In this document: positions 1 to 11,815 of the stretch, piece after piece | Layout of the letters: every line of letters begins with the position of its first letter | Numbering within the stretch: position 1 is the first letter of the stretch | Origin: Heterohyrax brucei | Taxonomy: Eukaryota; Chordata; Mammalia; Hyracoidea; Procaviidae | Reading direction: 5' to 3' | Length of the DNA: 64,000 nt | Assembly (NCBI GenBank): GCA_028571685.1 | Contig: CM053143.1 | Span: 54,119,208 to 54,183,207, forward strand | Notes under the pieces: generated by a model | Told to the model about the DNA's origin: nothing | The model's database searches: none | Seen by the model: only the letters and a program-made list of their open reading frames with translations | Position numbers and translations under genes: made by a program

Positions 1-455
1 ATTATTTTTCAACACCACAATTCAAAGACATAAATTCTTCTGACTTCCTTATTCACTGCTCAGTTTTCATGTGGATACAGTATGATAGAAAATACCATGT
101 CTTGGGTCAAGTACATTTTAGTCTTCAAGGTGACGTCTTTACTTTTCAGGGCTTAAAGAAGTCCTTTGCAGTAGATTTTCCCAGTCAATTAGATTTTTTC
201 ATTTCTTGATTGCTTCCATGAACATTGATTGTGGAACCAAGTAAAATGAAATCCTCTATAAACTCTATCTTTTCTCTATTTCTCATGATACTGCTTCTTA
301 CTGGCCCAGTTGTGAGGATTCTGTTTTCTTGATATTGATGTGCAATCTATACAGAAGGCTGTGGTTTTTAATTTTCATCAGTGTTTCAAACTTTATTCAC
401 TTCCAGAAAGCAGGGTTGTGTCATCTACATAATGTGAAGGAGTCTTACATATATC
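1..455 (-). mobile_element. RTE-clade LINE fragment, 3' half (minus strand)
   Basis: This is the reverse complement of an RTE (BovB-like) reverse transcriptase region and the part following it. Segments in order read like the antisense of the family's 'tcatatgcatgtgaaagctg' and 'caaggacctcttcaaag' blocks, and it ends near the RT active-site region around 400-450. The same family is seen in sense at 37735-38153, which allows comparison inside the window. Frames are broken throughout. The element continues past the left edge. It abuts an oppositely oriented RTE piece. Confidence 0.75.
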
Positions 456-464
456 TCACCTGAG

Positions 465-800
465 TTCAGAGACCACCTCAAGAACAGATTTGATGCTCTG
501 AACACTAATGACCAAAGACAAGATGAGCTGCAGAATGACATCAAAGAAGTCATCCATGCAGAAAGCAAGAAGTCATTAAAAACACAGGATAGATAGAAAA
601 TACCATACTGGATGTCAGAGGAGACTCTGAAACTTACTGTTGAAATTCGAGTAGCTAAAGCAAAAGGAAGGGGTGACAAAGTACAAGAACTGAACAGAAG
701 ATTTTAAAAGGTAGCTTGAGAAGATAAAGTATTAAAATGACGTGTGCACAGAGTACTATGCATAGAAAACCCTGGAGTCCACATGAAAAGTACTGAAACT
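465..800 (+). mobile_element. RTE-clade LINE fragment, region upstream of RT (plus strand)
   Basis: This sense-strand RTE sequence comes from the linker between endonuclease and reverse transcriptase. It opens at about 465 with 'agaccacctcaagaacag' and fades at about 740-800. It lies upstream of RT in the intact element, while the neighbouring 1-455 copy is from the downstream half on the other strand. The pair therefore looks like one element with its 5' part inverted. The right boundary is uncertain. Confidence 0.65.
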
Positions 801-899
801 TATAGAAATATTTGGTAGAGAAGCATGATACACATTACAAAATCTACACAGTAAAAGAACAATGAAAACAAAATCAAGAAACGATACCACACAAACAGT

Positions 900-3425
900 C
901 CCTAAAAAAATTAAACAGATGTGAAAGACTTGTACAGAGAAATCTACATGACACTACTGCAAGAAACTATAAGAGATCTACATAAATGGAGGGAAAAAAA
1001 TACTTATGGATAGGTAGATCGAACATTGTGAAACTGTCAATTCCACCAAAAACAATCTACAAATACAAATCAATCCTGATACAAATTCCAACAACATCTT
1101 TAAAGACATGGGGAAGAAAATCATTAACTTTATATGGAAAGGAAAGAAGCCCTGGATAAGTACAGAACTGTTGAAGAAGAAGAAGAAAGTAGCAGAACTC
1201 TCATTACCTATCCTCAGAACCTAATGTGACTATAGTAGCCCAAACAGCCTGGTACTAGTACAATAACAGATACACTGACTAGTGGAACAACACTGAGAAC
1301 CCAGATGTAAATCCATCCTCCTATGGTCATCTGATCAACAAGGGCACAAAGTTCATCAACTGGGGAAAAGAGAATCTTCTTAACAAACAAATGGTGCTGA
1401 CAAAACTGAATTATCCCCCCCCCCCCAAGAAAAGAAAATATATGGAGCAGAAAGGAATAGTGTGCTGTCACTGGTCAGGGAGAGCAGTGGAAACTGCATA
1501 CAGGTGGGCATGTAAATTTATATGGGAATGCACATTTTCACTCAGTCATAATAATAAAAAAAAAATCAGACAGGACTGAAACCTCACATCATACACAAAA
1601 ACTAAACGAAAATGGATCAAGGATCTAAATGTAAAGTCAAAAACTATAAAGGTCATAGAAATAAAAATAGGTTCAATTCTGGAGACTCTAATACACGATA
1701 TTAACAGTACACAAACCATAACCAACAATATACAAACCTAGAAGATAAGCCAGGTAACTGGAATCTTCTAAAAATTAAATATTTATGCTCATCAAAAGAC
1801 TTCACCAAAAGAGTGAAAAGACAAGCTACAGGCTGGGAAAAAAGTTTTGGCTATTACAAACCAAACAAAGTTCTAACCTCTAACATCTACAGGAAAGTCA
1901 AATAACTCTACAACAAAGTTAAATAAAATGGGCAAAGGGTATTAACAGACACTGCAAAGAGAAGACATTAAGGTGGTTAACAGACACATGTAGATGTGTT
2001 CCTGATCACTAATCACTACAGAAATGCAAATCAAAATCACAGTGAGATAGTGTGAGTAGCTTTACTACTGGCACCAATGAAAAACAAAACAAAAATACAG
2101 AAACTAACAAATGTTAGAGAGACTACAGACAGACTGAAAGTCTTATGCACCACCGGTGGAAATGCACAATGGTGCAACTATTTTGGAAAGCAATGTGGTA
2201 TTTCCTTAGAAAGATAGAAATATCATATGATCTAATAATTTCACTCCTAGGAATATGTCTTAGTAAATAAGAGCCATAACAAATAGAAATATGCACACTC
2301 ATACTTACTGCAGTGTTGTTCACAATACCAAAAAGATAGAAATTACTTAGACGTCAATCAACAGATAAACTGATAAACTGTGGTACATACACACTGGAGG
2401 TTTATGCAATCATAAATAAAAATAATGGATCTGTGGCACATCTCACAACATGGATGAATCTGGAGGGCAGTAAGCTGAGTGAAGTAAGTAATCACAAGAG
2501 GACAAATGTACAAGACCACTACTACAAAAATTCATGAAAGGGTTTACACACAAAACAAACTGTCTTTGCTGATTATGAGGAAAGTTAGGGGTAGAGATGG
2601 AAAAACACCAACTAGGCAATAGATAAGCAAGCAATAACTTTGCTGAAGGGTAAGACAGTGCACAATACTTGAGAAGCCAGCACAACTTGTAGAAAGCAAG
2701 GCCATGAAAGCTCTATAGACACGTTCAAATTCCTTGAGGAATCAAATTATTGGGCTGGAGCTGTGAGGACCATGGTTTGGGGGGAGCATCTAGCTCAACT
2801 GACATAATAATTTGCATAGAAAAATCTTCGATATTTTGCTCTGGTGAGTACCATCTAGGATCTTAAATGTATGTGAATGGCCATCTAAGTTATTCTGCTG
2901 GCGTCCTTCTTTGGGAGAAAGGGGAAAGAAGAAAACTAAAGATACAAGTGAATAATTAGACCACAGGACTTAATGGATCACAACTACCATGGCCAACACT
3001 ACACTAAGTCCAGTGCAACTAGACGGTGCCGTATTATCGCCACTGATGGCTCTGATAGGGATCAAAATAGAGCATTTCAAGCAGAGCTGGAGAAAAATAT
3101 AGAAAAAAGTTCTACTTCAAAAAGAGAAAACTTACTGACCTGACAGAGAATAGAGAAACCCAAAGACTAAGAACCTCAGACACTTTTTTAGCTCAGTAAT
3201 GAAGTCACTGCTGAGGTTCATCCTTCATCAAAAGATCAGACATCAGACAGGATCATAAAACAAAATGAGACTGAAGCGGCACCATAGCCCAGGATGAAGG
3301 ACTAAAAGTCAAGAGGGAACAGGAGAGCTATTAATAAGAAACTCAACGGTGAGAAGGGAGAATATTGACATGTCATGTGTTGTTAAACAATGTCATAAAA
3401 CAACATGTGTACTGTTTAATAAGAC
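900..3425 (+). mobile_element. Decayed L1, ORF2 C-terminal part and 3'UTR
   Basis: The C-terminal third of L1 ORF2 is readable in pieces: the block around 1060-1240 (trimmed finger or wrist region ending in the 'acagcctggtactagtacaa' signature), then 1580-2540 with the conserved 'tggaatcaacccaggtg'-like tail region. A long L1 3'UTR follows to about 3425. Stops and indels occur in every frame. A short younger L1 tail is inserted at 1437-1565 and there is a run of 12 C at 1414-1425. Age is old relative to L1-A and L1-B. Confidence 0.8.
1437..1565 (+). mobile_element. Severely 5'-truncated L1 3' end nested in another L1
   Basis: About 130 bp match the extreme 3' end of the young local L1 family: 'gcatgtaaatttatatggga' then 'cacattttcactcagtcat' and an A-rich tail at 1552-1565. 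The same end closes L1-A (36500-36561) and, in antisense, L1-B (50850-50950). It interrupts the ORF2 reading of the surrounding older L1, which resumes at about 1566. Confidence 0.8.
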
Positions 3426-3429
3426 GCTA

Positions 3430-4862
3430 GATCCAACGAGACTGGCATTAATCCAAAAAACAACAAATAATAAATGTTGGAGAAACTGTGGAAAGATTGG
3501 AACACTTCTATACTAGTGGTGGGAATATAAAATCATACAACCACTTTAGAAATTGATTTGGCACTTTCTTAAAAAGTAGCAAATAGAAACACTATATGAC
3601 TCAGACAAACTACTTCTTGGAATATATCCAAGAGAAATAAGGGCTGTCACATGAATAGACACACACATACCAATGTTTATTGCAGCACTGTCCACAATAG
3701 AAAAAAGAGGGAATCAACCCAGGTGCCCATCAACAGATGAATGACTAAACAAACTGTGGTATAAGTTGCACAGCAGAATACTGTACAGTGATATAGAACA
3801 GTGATGGACTTGGGGAACATCTCATAACACAAATGAATCTGGAAGGCATTATGCTGAGTGAAGTTAATCACAAAAGGACAGATATTAAAAGAGACCACTA
3901 TTAACAGAACTCAAGGAAAGGTTTAAACACAGAAGAAAACAGTCTTTGATTGTTACAAGGGTGCAGATGGAGGGACAAGGGTATTCGTTAATGAGATAGT
4001 AGCTAAGAATTAAGTTAGGTGAAGGTAAGGACAACACAGAGTGGAGGGGAAGTCACCACGATTGGACTAACCCTCAAACTAGGAAGTTTGCTAAATATAA
4101 CCTAACACTTCAAAGGACAGCATGACAGGGGCAAGGGTCTGGGGATCATGGTTTCAGGGTACACATAGGTCAATTGGCATAACAAAGTTATTAAGGAAAA
4201 TATACTACATTCTACTTTGGTGAGTATCAACTGGGGTCTTAAAAGTTAGAGCAAGGCTATGTAGGTATTACCAATTGGCCCCAATCCACCTGGAGCAGAA
4301 GAGTGAAGGACATCAAAGATGCAAAGAAACAACGAGCCCAAGAGACAGAAAGGGCCACATAATCCTAAGACTACCTCAGCACGAGATCAGAAGAACCAAT
4401 AGTGCCCTGCCAAAACCAATGACTGCCCTGAGAGGGAATACAACATAGGATCCCTGATGTACTGGAAGGAAAACGGGTGTGCAGAACTCAAATTCTATTA
4501 AAAAGACCAGACTTGATGGCCTGACAGGTTGGATGGTCCTGGGAAGATGTGGCACCTATTTGTCCAGGACAAAAACTCTTCAGAAACGTTGAACCAGCCC
4601 ATAATGTATAAAATACTACTGAAGAAGAATGTGCTTCTTGGATTAAGTACATACATGATGCTAACAGGACAGATTCTGTCCAGTGGTGAGAGGAGAAGAC
4701 AGAGCGGACGGGAGCTGACTGAATGGACAGGGAAAGTACAAGGTGGAAAGGAGGGGTGTGCTGTCATAATATGTGAAGACTAGCTAGAGTCACATAGCAA
4801 TATGTGTGTAAGTTTGTTTTATTAAATGACAAAATGACTTAGATTATAAATTTTCACTTAAA
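3430..4862 (+). mobile_element. Second L1 3' fragment (ORF2 end plus 3'UTR)
   Basis: The piece begins in the last part of ORF2 ('aatgttggagaaactgtgg' at about 3472), passes the conserved 'cacaatag...aggtgcccatcaacagatg' block at 3690-3735 and runs through a full L1 3'UTR ending near 'aaattttcacttaaagc'. It repeats sequence already present at 2100-3425, so this is a second independent L1 insertion in tandem and not an extension of the first. No open frame of note. Confidence 0.75.
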
Positions 4863-5014
4863 GCGTATTTTTTTGTTTATTTAATAAAAAGAAAAACATC
4901 TTTTCTGTAGTTAAACTGATATAATGTGCATGGATGCCAACTAGCCATCAAATGAATGGTATTAAACGAATGAGATTAGTGGGCAGGAGAAATCCTATCA
5001 GGTCTCTTGGTCAA

Positions 5015-5415
5015 AATTAAGAAAAAGAGACAGAGAGAGAGAGGAAGGAAAGAAAGAAAGAAAACAGGAAGCAGGGAAGGAGGGTGGGAGGGATAAAAAG
5101 GAAGGAAGCAACAAATGAATGAACCAGCAAAGGAACAAAGGAATGAAGGAACAAATGAAGGAAGGAACAGAAATGAAGGAAGGAATGGAGAAAGAGAGTG
5201 AGAGAAAGAAAGAAAGGAAGGAAGGGAGGAAGAGAGGAAAGAAAGGAAAGGAGGAAGGAAGAAGAAAGAAAAAGAGAGAGAGAGAAAGAGAGGAAGGAAG
5301 GAAGGAAGGAAGGGAGGGAGGAAAGGGAGAGAGACAAAGAATGAAAGAGAGAAAAAGAAAGAGAGAAAGAAAGAAAGAGAGAGAAAGAAAGAAAGAAGGA
5401 AAAAAGAAAGAGAAC
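5015..5415 (+). repeat. Purine-rich microsatellite (GAAA/GGAA)n, about 400 bp
   Basis: The tract is nearly pure purine: GGAA, GAAA and GAGA units with few interruptions (a 'caacaaatgaatgaacc' island near 5110-5135). Lysine/glutamate-rich frames on this strand and Ser/Phe/Leu-rich frames on the other (up to 148 codons) follow from the base composition and are not genes. It lies directly before an AfroSINE at 5424. Confidence 0.95.
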
Positions 5416-5423
5416 ATGTTGCT

Positions 5424-5580
5424 TTTAGGTAGATTCTGATTCATAACGACCTTATAGCAACTATATAGGACAGACTAGAATTGCCCTACAGTGTTTACAA
5501 AAAGTGCCTGGTAGATTTGAACTGACAACTTTTTTGTTAACAGTGGGAGTACTGAACCCCTATGCTGTTAGAGTTTCTGG
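5424..5580 (-). mobile_element. AfroSINE, near full length
   Basis: Antisense order is as expected: 'gattctgattcataacgacc' (3' tail), 'ggacagactagaattgccct' and 'tttgaactgacaac' with the divergent 5' head at 5550-5580. It is moderately diverged. No tRNA gene function is implied. Confidence 0.85.
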
Positions 5581-5584
5581 ATCA

Positions 5585-6310
5585 AACTAAAGGTAACTGA
5601 CAATGGCAAACATTACTGAAATGCTTATCCAATATATACGAAGTGTTTCACTTCAATTACAAGTCAAATGTGTTAATTTTTACATCATTTTTCTTAATCC
5701 GTAGGTGAAAAAATAATTATTAGCTTTTGGAACGAAAATTTCTAAGCAGACCCTACACACTTAATTTCATTGATTGGGGAATCACAAAATAGAAACTTGC
5801 ATTCCAGATACCCTAGGAAGTTCTGATACTGATTGGTGGTCCACAAGCCATATCTTATAAAATTTCATGAACAACTTAAAGAAGATCAGATAAGGTCAGT
5901 TGATTTATTTACAAATGAAAGTACGATTTATCGTACGTGTCACAAATGTAAACGTGGTACAATTCATCAAAAATTTCTTGTGTTTTCTATGGATCCATAT
6001 GCAACAAGCAAAACCAAAAAAAAATCAGAAACGGAAACTTAGGCTCCAGATAAGAAAAATTCCAAAACGGTTTTACTGGCTTAGAGAGTTTGCATTTTAG
6101 TATAATTATTGTTGTTCTACTAATTACTGCTATCCCTGTCAGTGAGAAAGCTACATGAAACAGCAGGAAAGAAAGCTCTCCTCTCTTGTCACTGGTCTCA
6201 AAAACAAAAACAAAAACACTTTAAACAAAGATTTAGAAAATCAACTGAAAACAGACAAACAAATTCAAAGATCCACTGGCTTCTCTTTCTGGGAAATAAA
6301 TCAATTAAAA
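5585..6310. other. Non-repetitive stretch with a 69-codon open frame
   Basis: I recognise no repeat here. A frame on the plus strand (5833-6042, no upstream ATG; a TGA lies just before it at 5830) encodes 69 residues with a Cys-X2-Cys pair (CHKCKRG) and a basic tail (KTKKKSETET) before a TAG. It has a protein-like amino-acid mix but I do not recognise it. No clear splice acceptor or start supports it as a gene. It could be an exon remnant, a piece of a processed pseudogene or chance. Confidence 0.3.
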
Positions 6311-6311
6311 A

Positions 6312-6366
6312 ACATGTAAATTTATACGGAATGTACATTTTCACTCAGTCATAATAAAAAAAAAGA
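6312..6366 (+). mobile_element. Very short L1 3' tail
   Basis: About 55 bp: 'catgtaaatttatacggaat' followed by 'tttcactcagtcataat' and an A-rich tail, identical in layout to the end of L1-A. It is a heavily 5'-truncated L1 insertion. Confidence 0.75.
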
Positions 6367-7469
6367 AAAGAAAGCAAAAACACGTGATTTTATTCACTTG
6401 TGGGCACTCACACTGCTTAGTAAGACAGAGTCAAATTAGTTAACTCACAGTGCCGAGTTGCGAAAGTCCTTGAAAACAGGCTCTTGAAAGTTGCTTTAAA
6501 TTCCAGTCTGTTCTAAAAAGGCGTGATTTTCTGTCACCTTATTGTATTTTTTGAAGAAAAAGTCTTGTTTGGTTTCTCTATTGAGTTCTGGTAGGTAAGC
6601 CAGCATCTCACTAATACTCGTGTATATTTTGGATATAAAGCAAAAGTCAGCAATGGCTTGCTGTGTGGTTAAAGAAAATACGTCATTTCAGATTAAGACT
6701 CTAATTAGATAAGAATCACTAAGAAAATAAGTAATTTGGTAATGTCAGCTAAATTTACAAAAGCTCATATTCATCTTTAAGTCAAAGTTAGTGTGTACAG
6801 TGACAGGTTAAAATGAAAAATTGAGTCAATTACTTGGATAATTCAGGTCTAAAACTGCTGCTATTTAGGAAGAGAATATTTAGCTAATGGGATCATGACT
6901 TATGTAAATAAAATATCAACACTGACCAATTAACAACCTTTTCCATTTCTCCAGAAATATGCAGTACTATCTTAATGATTTTCCTGGGAATTGATAGGTT
7001 GCCATGGTTTCCGAATTAAATGAAAACCACAAAATGTTTCATAAATCCGGCAAAATAAAACTAAATATAGCTCAGTGCATACTTTTTCTTTGTTCCGACT
7101 CAAATGAAATTAAACAGGAGCCAACATACGAGAATTTACGTGGAATTTTGAATACACACGTTTTTCTTTACTTTTGTTTTTAATTTTGAAAGGGCTGTTT
7201 TTCCTCTATGCATTTTTTATTATTAAAAGCAAAAGTTAAAGATCTTTGCAAAGCATTTAGTAGAGACTGACTTCTGGCACATCTTCTTTCGAAGTAATCT
7301 TAAGATAATGAAACTTTGAGTTAAAACAAATATTGCCATCTCTTGTTTGTATTGTTTCTTACATTTCTTCTTTCATTCAGTGATTACTTCCTTTCAAAAC
7401 CGAAGGTCTGACTGATGTTTACCTATCTTACTTTTAAGCTGTAAATAGGTGAATCAAATATTTAAAGTG
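6367..7469. other. No recognisable feature
   Basis: AT-rich single-copy-looking sequence. I see no repeat family, no long frame and no RNA gene. Old, unrecognisable repeats cannot be excluded. Confidence 0.5.
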
Positions 7470-7620
7470 TTTGGCTACTAACTGAAAGGTGGAGGTATCT
7501 AAGAGCCACCTTAGAAGACAGACTTGGAAACCTACTTCCAAGAAAGCAGTCATTTAGAACTCTGTGGAGCACACTTCTGCTCTGACCGGTATGGGGTCTC
7601 TTAGGAGGCAGACTCAACAG
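7470..7620 (+). mobile_element. AfroSINE (long-type variant)
   Basis: The sense blocks 'ggctactaactgaaaggtgg', 'acctacttccaagaaagcag' and 'tgctctgaccggtatggggt' match the longer SINE variant seen also at 39588-39770. The 5' head is missing. Confidence 0.7.
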
Positions 7621-8002
7621 TTCAGCTACTGGTTTACAGATCTGGCTCCAGAAGTTAAATGCTTAACAGCCTTGTTTATTCCTGTTAATTCTAATCAACA
7701 AATTAAAAGCCTTTTAAATACCAGTGTAAACAAGGAGCTATGTGATAGTGGTGGTACTGTGTGTGTGTCTAAGGGGAACATAGTTAATTGAATCCAAAAA
7801 TTTATACTGGGACTAAATTGCTATTCAGATTGAAAACCATTTAACTCTTTAAATATTTTAGGACTATGGTTCGCAAGCTGTTTTTTTTTAGAATCATCTA
7901 GGTAGCTTGAAAAAAAGGTCTAGAAAAATAAAAATGTTATACTTGGAAACTATTGTTCAGGGAGTTTAGACTTCACATTTTTCTATCTCTGAAGTAGAAA
8001 TA

Positions 8003-8172
8003 GAAACTCTGGTGCTGTAGTGGTTAAGTGCTATGTCTGCCAACCAAAAGGTTGGCAGTTTGAGTCCACCAAGTGTTCACCGGAAATTTTATGAGAGAGT
8101 TCTACTCTGTTGTATTGGGTCGCTATGAGTCAGAATCGACTCAGTGGCAGTGGGTTTGTTTTGGGTTTGGTT
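8003..8172 (+). mobile_element. AfroSINE, full length
   Basis: One of the best-preserved copies: head 'gaaactctggtgctgtagtg', 'gctatgtctgccaaccaaaa', body 'agttctactctgttgtattg', and the tail 'cgctatgagtcagaatcgac' followed by the T/G-rich end 'tgggtttgttttgggtttgg'. Confidence 0.92.
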
Positions 8173-8284
8173 AAGGTCTAAGTGCTAACTGCTTCCAAGA
8201 ACTGGTCTCTGCCTTCCATACCTAGTCCCTCTCATCTGCTACATTTTGTTGAGACTAGGCTTCTGTTTCTCTCCCACCCACGCA

Positions 8285-8309
8285 AGTGCCGTCGAGTCGG
8301 ATCCAACTC
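8285..8309 (-). mobile_element. Ultra-short AfroSINE tail
   Basis: Only about 25 bp, 'agtgccgtcgagtcggatcc' plus a few bases, the reverse complement of the SINE 3' end. It resembles the 33 bp tail at 32121-32153 but shows no clear flanking duplication. Confidence 0.45.
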
Positions 8310-9470
8310 CTCAGGCAGGTTAAAATCACTCTTCCTTAGAGCTTATTCCCCATTCTATGTTGTTTCCTGAACTGTTCTCCTAGATGTTTGCATGGCTTGG
8401 CCTTGATTCTTCCCTTTATTCTTCTTATTACAGTCTGCTAGGTCTTCCTAATCCTATCCACTTCCTTTCATTCCCTTTCTCTTTTTTACTTTCTTAGTCA
8501 TCGCCCACCCCAACATAACTTCTTTCCTTTGTTTTTTCCTCTTCTTCTGTGTACCTTCTTTTCCTCTTTTTCTTTGCTTTTCCTCTCTTTCCCCTTTCCT
8601 TTCTAACTCTATTCCTTTCCCTTTCATCTCACCCAGATTTTCTCTATCTTCTGTTTCTGCTCCTGGATCTTCTCCACCATATCTCAATTTATCACAAATG
8701 ATGGAATGGCCAACTAAAATCATTTCTTGACTCTTCCCACAAAGTTATTTGAAAGGTTAAACACTCGTTTCACAATCTGGTTTATAAACCGGTGGTATGT
8801 TTGATACAACTAAATTAAATATTTTTTGTCTCATAGTACTTTACTGGATCTTTCTATTATTATTGAAAACGGTTTCTTCGTTTTATCTTAAGGTTCCTAC
8901 CCATTAACTCTCTTAAGTAATTTGTCATTTTGAAAACCAGAGAATTTTCAAAGTATAAGATGAATTTTTATTTCAGCTACTGATAAGCTTATTTCTTAGA
9001 ATGAGTGGCTAATAAACATATCATTTATCTGTTTTATGTAAATTCAAATGTACACAGACACTAAAGCGTACTAACTGTAGGTAATCGGCTCTCAGCATGT
9101 GTGTGCCTGCCCACTTGACTTTTAACCACCAACATCTTCCTTTCTAAACAATGGGCTTTGAATTTCCACCAACACTGATTCTATCCAGAACCACAGCAAG
9201 ATGGAACATGAAAAAGGATGTCACCCTGAGTAAGGTGATTCTTCCTCAACTAATGGCTGATATGTTTTCTGTAAACACTCAGTTCTTCCAGTCTTGGATG
9301 AAATAACACTGATTTGCTTGTTTTACACCTTAATGCTATAAATGGATCAAACTAGATGCCACAAGTGAAACACTGATGCCGTTAGGCTCCATATATCCTC
9401 AAAGGAAAGTAGAGGATAATTCACAAAGTATGTATCAATGTGTCATCAGAAACTGATTTTTTCATGTTCC
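8310..9470. other. Unannotated stretch with pyrimidine-rich part
   Basis: 8450-8640 is pyrimidine-rich (CTTT/CCTTT, interrupted) and gives a Lys/Glu-rich frame on the minus strand by composition only. The rest shows no repeat or gene that I can support. Confidence 0.5.
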
Positions 9471-9474
9471 CCAG

Positions 9475-9592
9475 TTAATTCCCTCCCTCTTTCTTTCCTT
9501 CCTTTCTTCCTGCCTGCCTGCTTTCCTCCTTCCTTCTTTCTTCCCTCCTCTGTTTCCTTTTCTTCCTTTTCTCCATCCTTCCTTCCTTCATT
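9475..9592 (+). repeat. Pyrimidine microsatellite (CTTC/CCTT)n
   Basis: Imperfect CTTT, CCTT and CTGC units over about 115 bp. The overlapping open frames on both strands are compositional. Confidence 0.85.
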
Positions 9593-10327
9593 TGAATTCA
9601 GTTTCTGTAGAGATGCTCTTCCCAGAAGTATCACATTCTTCTGTGCCCATTTTTTACATGTATCTGCATATATGTGTGTTTGATCAAGAATGTATATGTT
9701 GCCATTAGAATTTTAGTTTCAAAGCCTTTTCTCCCTAGTCCTAATTGTTTGCACAGAAAATCCACCGCACCCATGTATTGGTTGTCTATTCCACTGCATT
9801 ATTGACAATGGAGACAACAGAGAAAAGGAAAAAATGCCTTATAGTAAACATTACAATGTGTTTTGAGAGCAATCTTCAGGTTTGTGCTGCCTGAAATCTG
9901 GCATAATCCTCGTTACTGTATAAGAATTATGATCATGCAAAGAATAAAGCATACACATTAGCTCACCATAGATAAAATTTCAAGGAAAAGCTAATACATA
10001 ATGCTCAGCATTATGTTGCTCTATTCATGCTGTAATAAGAGCAGACACATGTGTATGCACATATCCAGAGCATTGGCTTTGTGGTACTTAACAGTTTCCC
10101 AATAGAGGACAGATGGAAACAAATGCCATTTTTGTGTAAGTGTATGCATTTTCAAATTTTATTTGCCTGATTTTTAAGCCTTTCACTTATTTCTTAATCT
10201 TTGCTTTAACCACTGCATTCAGATAAATGAATTAAGCAAGTGTCATTTTACAACTAGTACAAAATCTAAAATGTGATTTTCTCCTAAAAGTTAATTGGTG
10301 AATTTCCTTTGCAAAGAGGAACCAACC
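9593..10327. other. No recognisable feature
   Basis: AT-rich sequence without an identifiable repeat, long frame or RNA gene. Confidence 0.5.
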
Positions 10328-10782
10328 TATCATAGATTACTTTATGTCCCCCCAAAAATGTATGTGTTGATTTGACTTGACTTTGATTTCCACTATGTTA
10401 CAATCCTCCTATTGGTTGTAAACCTTGCCTCTGTGATGTCCATGAGGGCAAATGGATAATAGCTTCGTTAGTGAGGTAGGACTTAAGTTACCAGCTGTGA
10501 GATATAAAGGGAGAGAAGTGAACAGAGCAAGATGGGAACCTCATACCACTAGGAAAGCAGGACTGAGAGCAGAGAACATCTCTTGGATCTGAAGTTCCTG
10601 TGACAAGATGCTTTCCTTGAATTTGGACTCAGCCTACCAGACTGTGATAAATTCTCTTGCTGAATGGACTTATAACTCATGAATGGGTTTGTGGTTTACC
10701 AGACTGTGTTAATAAAATTTCTTATCATAAAGCTTTCCAGTCATGATATTTTACGTTAGAGCAGAACCAGGTGACTAAAACG
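10328..10782 (+). mobile_element. Solo LTR, afrotherian MaLR-like family
   Basis: The LTR layout matches the copy at 57303-57741: start 'tatcatagatt' (TGTCATGGATT in the sister copy), the block 'gtccccccaaaaatgtatgt', a mid section 'gagatataaagggagagaag', the block 'ttcctgtgacaagatgctt', a polyadenylation region 'aataaaatttc' and the end 'ggtgactaaaacg'. The terminal dinucleotides are mutated and no clear target duplication remains. These LTRs carry promoter and poly(A) signals but no protein. Confidence 0.8.
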
Positions 10783-10944
10783 GAATCAAATCAAAATTAA
10801 TCATTTACTTCCAATTGTGTTGAGAATGCTGCACCTCTCAAAGCTGTATAGTTTGCGTCTGCATCTCTGAAGTTCTGCTCACTGTGAAGAGTTCTGCTCC
10901 AACATTGCTCTGGCTAATTTGATTCCACTGAATTTAATTCATGC

Positions 10945-11260
10945 CAAAACATTCAGTCCAAAAATTCAAAATCCATCGAGTGCCTAAAATATGCTCTGTA
11001 CTGTACTACACACAGATTACCATGTCCTGGGAGGAACACACGTAAACAATGATTCTAGAGTTTGTTCAGGAAAATGGTAGAATTACGTGCAAATAGCAGT
11101 TATGGTGTTGATATAGATGAATAGAATAGGGAAAATTCCACAGGGCGAGCAACTTATAAGTTGAATTTTAAAGGTCACTGGAAAGTTTGGTTTTGGAAAT
11201 AGGTATGCGATAAATGTAGAGAAAGAAAAGTTCCATGTACAAAGAGACACAAAAGTGAAG
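10945..11260 (-). mobile_element. Ancient L2 fragment (probable)
   Basis: Segments such as 'cgagtgcctaaaatatgctctgt' and 'ggaggaacacacgtaaacaa' follow the order of the antisense L2 3' region. Divergence is high, so the assignment rests on block order, not on close identity. Confidence 0.45.
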
Positions 11261-11815
11261 ACTCGTGTTAGTTATTTGGCTGAAGATAACATGATACTCA
11301 ATTACAATTATTTAAGTACGTGAATATTTCATCTATCTTCATTTGATTAGAGGTCCAGAGATCAAAATGCTAATGTAGATTTACTTAATTGTTCTGTGAC
11401 ATAGACATTAGGTTGCAATTTCCTTGTAGTTGCTTTTCCCCTAATGGTCATAACTGTTGCAGCTACATCCATCTTTTGCTTATGCTGTGTGGGAAAAATA
11501 GTGTCACAAAATAATTTCACTTATTTCTCCTTAGCTCTATTAGATTTAATGTCCAAATAATGCTTCATGCTAAAATAAATATGGAAAGTATGAATATTTG
11601 AAATATCTGAAAACATGAATATGTTTTCATAAACTTTATAGTAGAGCATGCAAATTAGAAGGTCAAGATAGGATTGGGTAGGTCAGTCAATATTATCTTC
11701 TATAGAGTGTTTGGAATGGACACCAGTTTGCTGTAAAGGGCTGTGTGGCAGAGGATAATTACAGACTTTGCTTGGACTTTCAGTTTTTTCATATCACATA
11801 TGGTGTCTTACTGTC

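Noticed and set aside
4998-5444. 148-codon minus frame and 106-codon frames on both strands
   Set aside because: They arise from the purine/pyrimidine microsatellite and encode only Ser/Phe/Leu or Lys/Glu/Arg repeats.
8003-8090. tRNA-like head of AfroSINE as a tRNA gene
   Set aside because: It is part of a repeated SINE and lacks a complete cloverleaf; same in the other copies.
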